Origin: an uncultured Bacteroidota bacterium
GTDB lineage: Bacteria > Bacteroidota > Bacteroidia > B-17B0 > Aurantibacillaceae
DNA: 7,347 bases
Assembly (NCBI GenBank): GCA_937868675.1
Contig: CALMNJ010000266.1
Coordinates: forward strand, 1 to 7,347
Direction: 5' to 3'
Made by a program: the position numbers and the translations under genes. Of this stretch, positions 6,555 to 7,347 are shown piece by piece. How positions within the stretch are numbered: position 1 is the stretch's first letter; the number at the start of each line of letters is the position of its first letter. Below the pieces are notes generated by a model. The model saw only the letters and a list, made by a program, of their open reading frames with translations, had not been told where the DNA came from and searched no databases.

Positions 6555-7347
6555 GTGATACTTCGAATACGTATCATATCCCTATTGCTCTGTGTTAAGC
6601 TTGGCCTTACAGCACAGTTACAGGTAAAAAATTTCACAACGCTCGCTGGTAAAAAGGAAGTCCCGGTGTATTCAATATGCCAGGATCATTTGGGCTATCT
6701 GTGGCTGGGAAGCAATCAGGGCCTTTACCGTTTCGACGGAAAAAATGCAATAGAGATAAGTAAAAATGTTCCTGCTTTAAACAAACGGATATCGGCACTC
6801 AGTGTTGATAATAAGGACAAGTTATGGATAGGGACCGAATCGGGTAAAGTATATACACTTACAAAAGACCGGCTTGACTCTATTGATTTTGGCACCAAAC
6901 CCAATGCCGAAAAGATAAGCGCTATTTGCTGCCTTGATTCGGTTGTTGGATTTGGAACCTATGGTAACGGCGTTTATCTCTACAAAAATGGCATGTTGAG
7001 CCACATTACCACCGATAACGGTCTCAGCGATAACGTTATTTACCACCTCGAAAGCGACGCCCGAAGCAGGATTTGGTGCAGCAGCGATGCCGGATTTACG
7101 AGTATAACCTATGTTAACGGATTACCGAGGTTAGAAACCATATCATACAAAAGTGGTTTGCCTGATAATATTGTTAGGCATATTGCTTACCAAAACGAGC
7201 AATTACTTGTTTCAATGCAGGACTCGGGGGTGGCCATCTTCGATCTTAATAAAAATGTATTTACTCAACGACTTACCAGGGGCGTATGGAATAAAGGTGC
7301 CGTGGTTAAATCGAGCTGGCTGGGGCATCACCGTTTTGCCATTGCCA
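6555..7347 (+). CDS. Two-component regulator propeller (Reg_prop) sensor protein, N-terminal part; runs off right edge
   Basis: The frame is open from a GTG at 6555 to the right edge (264 codons). The start is chosen because it gives a signal peptide (MILRIRIISLLLCVKLGLTA, cleavage before Gln21) and begins 7 bases after the previous gene; no ATG fits. The visible part is periplasmic beta-propeller sequence built from repeats of about 40-45 residues: VYSICQDHLGYLWLGSNQGL (from 38), ISALSVDNKDKLWIGTESG (from 79), then two blades marked by the Reg_prop signatures GLSDNVI (155-161) and GLPDNIV (200-206). In the Bacteroidota such propellers usually lead into a Y_Y_Y domain, a membrane helix and an output module (histidine kinase, or a LuxR-, AraC- or LytTR-type regulator); none of this is in the window. 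The likely role is sensing a periplasmic cue. The ligand and the output type cannot be told. Confidence 0.88.
   Translation, partial: MILRIRIISLLLCVKLGLTAQLQVKNFTTLAGKKEVPVYSICQDHLGYLWLGSNQGLYRFDGKNAIEISKNVPALNKRISALSVDNKDKLWIGTESGKVYTLTKDRLDSIDFGTKPNAEKISAICCLDSVVGFGTYGNGVYLYKNGMLSHITTDNGLSDNVIYHLESDARSRIWCSSDAGFTSITYVNGLPRLETISYKSGLPDNIVRHIAYQNEQLLVSMQDSGVAIFDLNKNVFTQRLTRGVWNKGAVVKSSWLGHHRFAIA

Overview
The window looks like ordinary chromosomal DNA from a member of the Bacteroidota. Support for this comes from promoter-like boxes of the TAnnTTTG type in front of several genes, almost no Shine-Dalgarno sequences, an outer-membrane protein of the DUF5723 type, and a periplasmic 'two-component regulator propeller' protein. 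Both families are typical of this phylum. The genus cannot be told from the sequence alone. No rRNA, tRNA, insertion sequence, phage gene or CRISPR array is visible.

Layout: bases 1-1639 hold, on the minus strand, the start and most of a large outer-membrane beta-barrel protein that ends in calcium-binding thrombospondin type 3 repeats and runs off the left edge. A 284-base divergent intergenic region (1640-1923) follows, with an outward promoter box at each end and some small inverted repeats. Everything from 1924 onward is on the plus strand: peptide chain release factor 1 (prfA, 1924-2994); a LOG-family nucleotide phosphoribohydrolase (3112-3825); a lipid A acyltransferase-like protein (3830-4714, TTG start, 4 bases after the LOG stop); a PLP-dependent trans-sulfuration enzyme of the cystathionine gamma-synthase/gamma-lyase type (4759-5922); a secreted YceI-like protein (6005-6547); and the first 264 codons of a propeller-type sensor (6555 to the right edge, GTG start, 7 bases after the YceI stop).

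Functionally this is a mix of housekeeping genes (translation termination, nucleotide metabolism, lipid A, sulfur amino acids) and envelope or sensory genes at both ends. The tightest couplings are LOG with acyltransferase and YceI with sensor; these are probably co-translated pairs. Two long genes are cut by the window edges, so their C-terminal domains (expected OmpA-like at left, expected signalling output at right) cannot be seen. I found no convincing evidence of a previously undescribed system. The points worth checking are the YceI-sensor pair, the unusual active-site neighbour in the trans-sulfuration enzyme, the fused architecture of the left-hand protein, and the palindrome inside its promoter.
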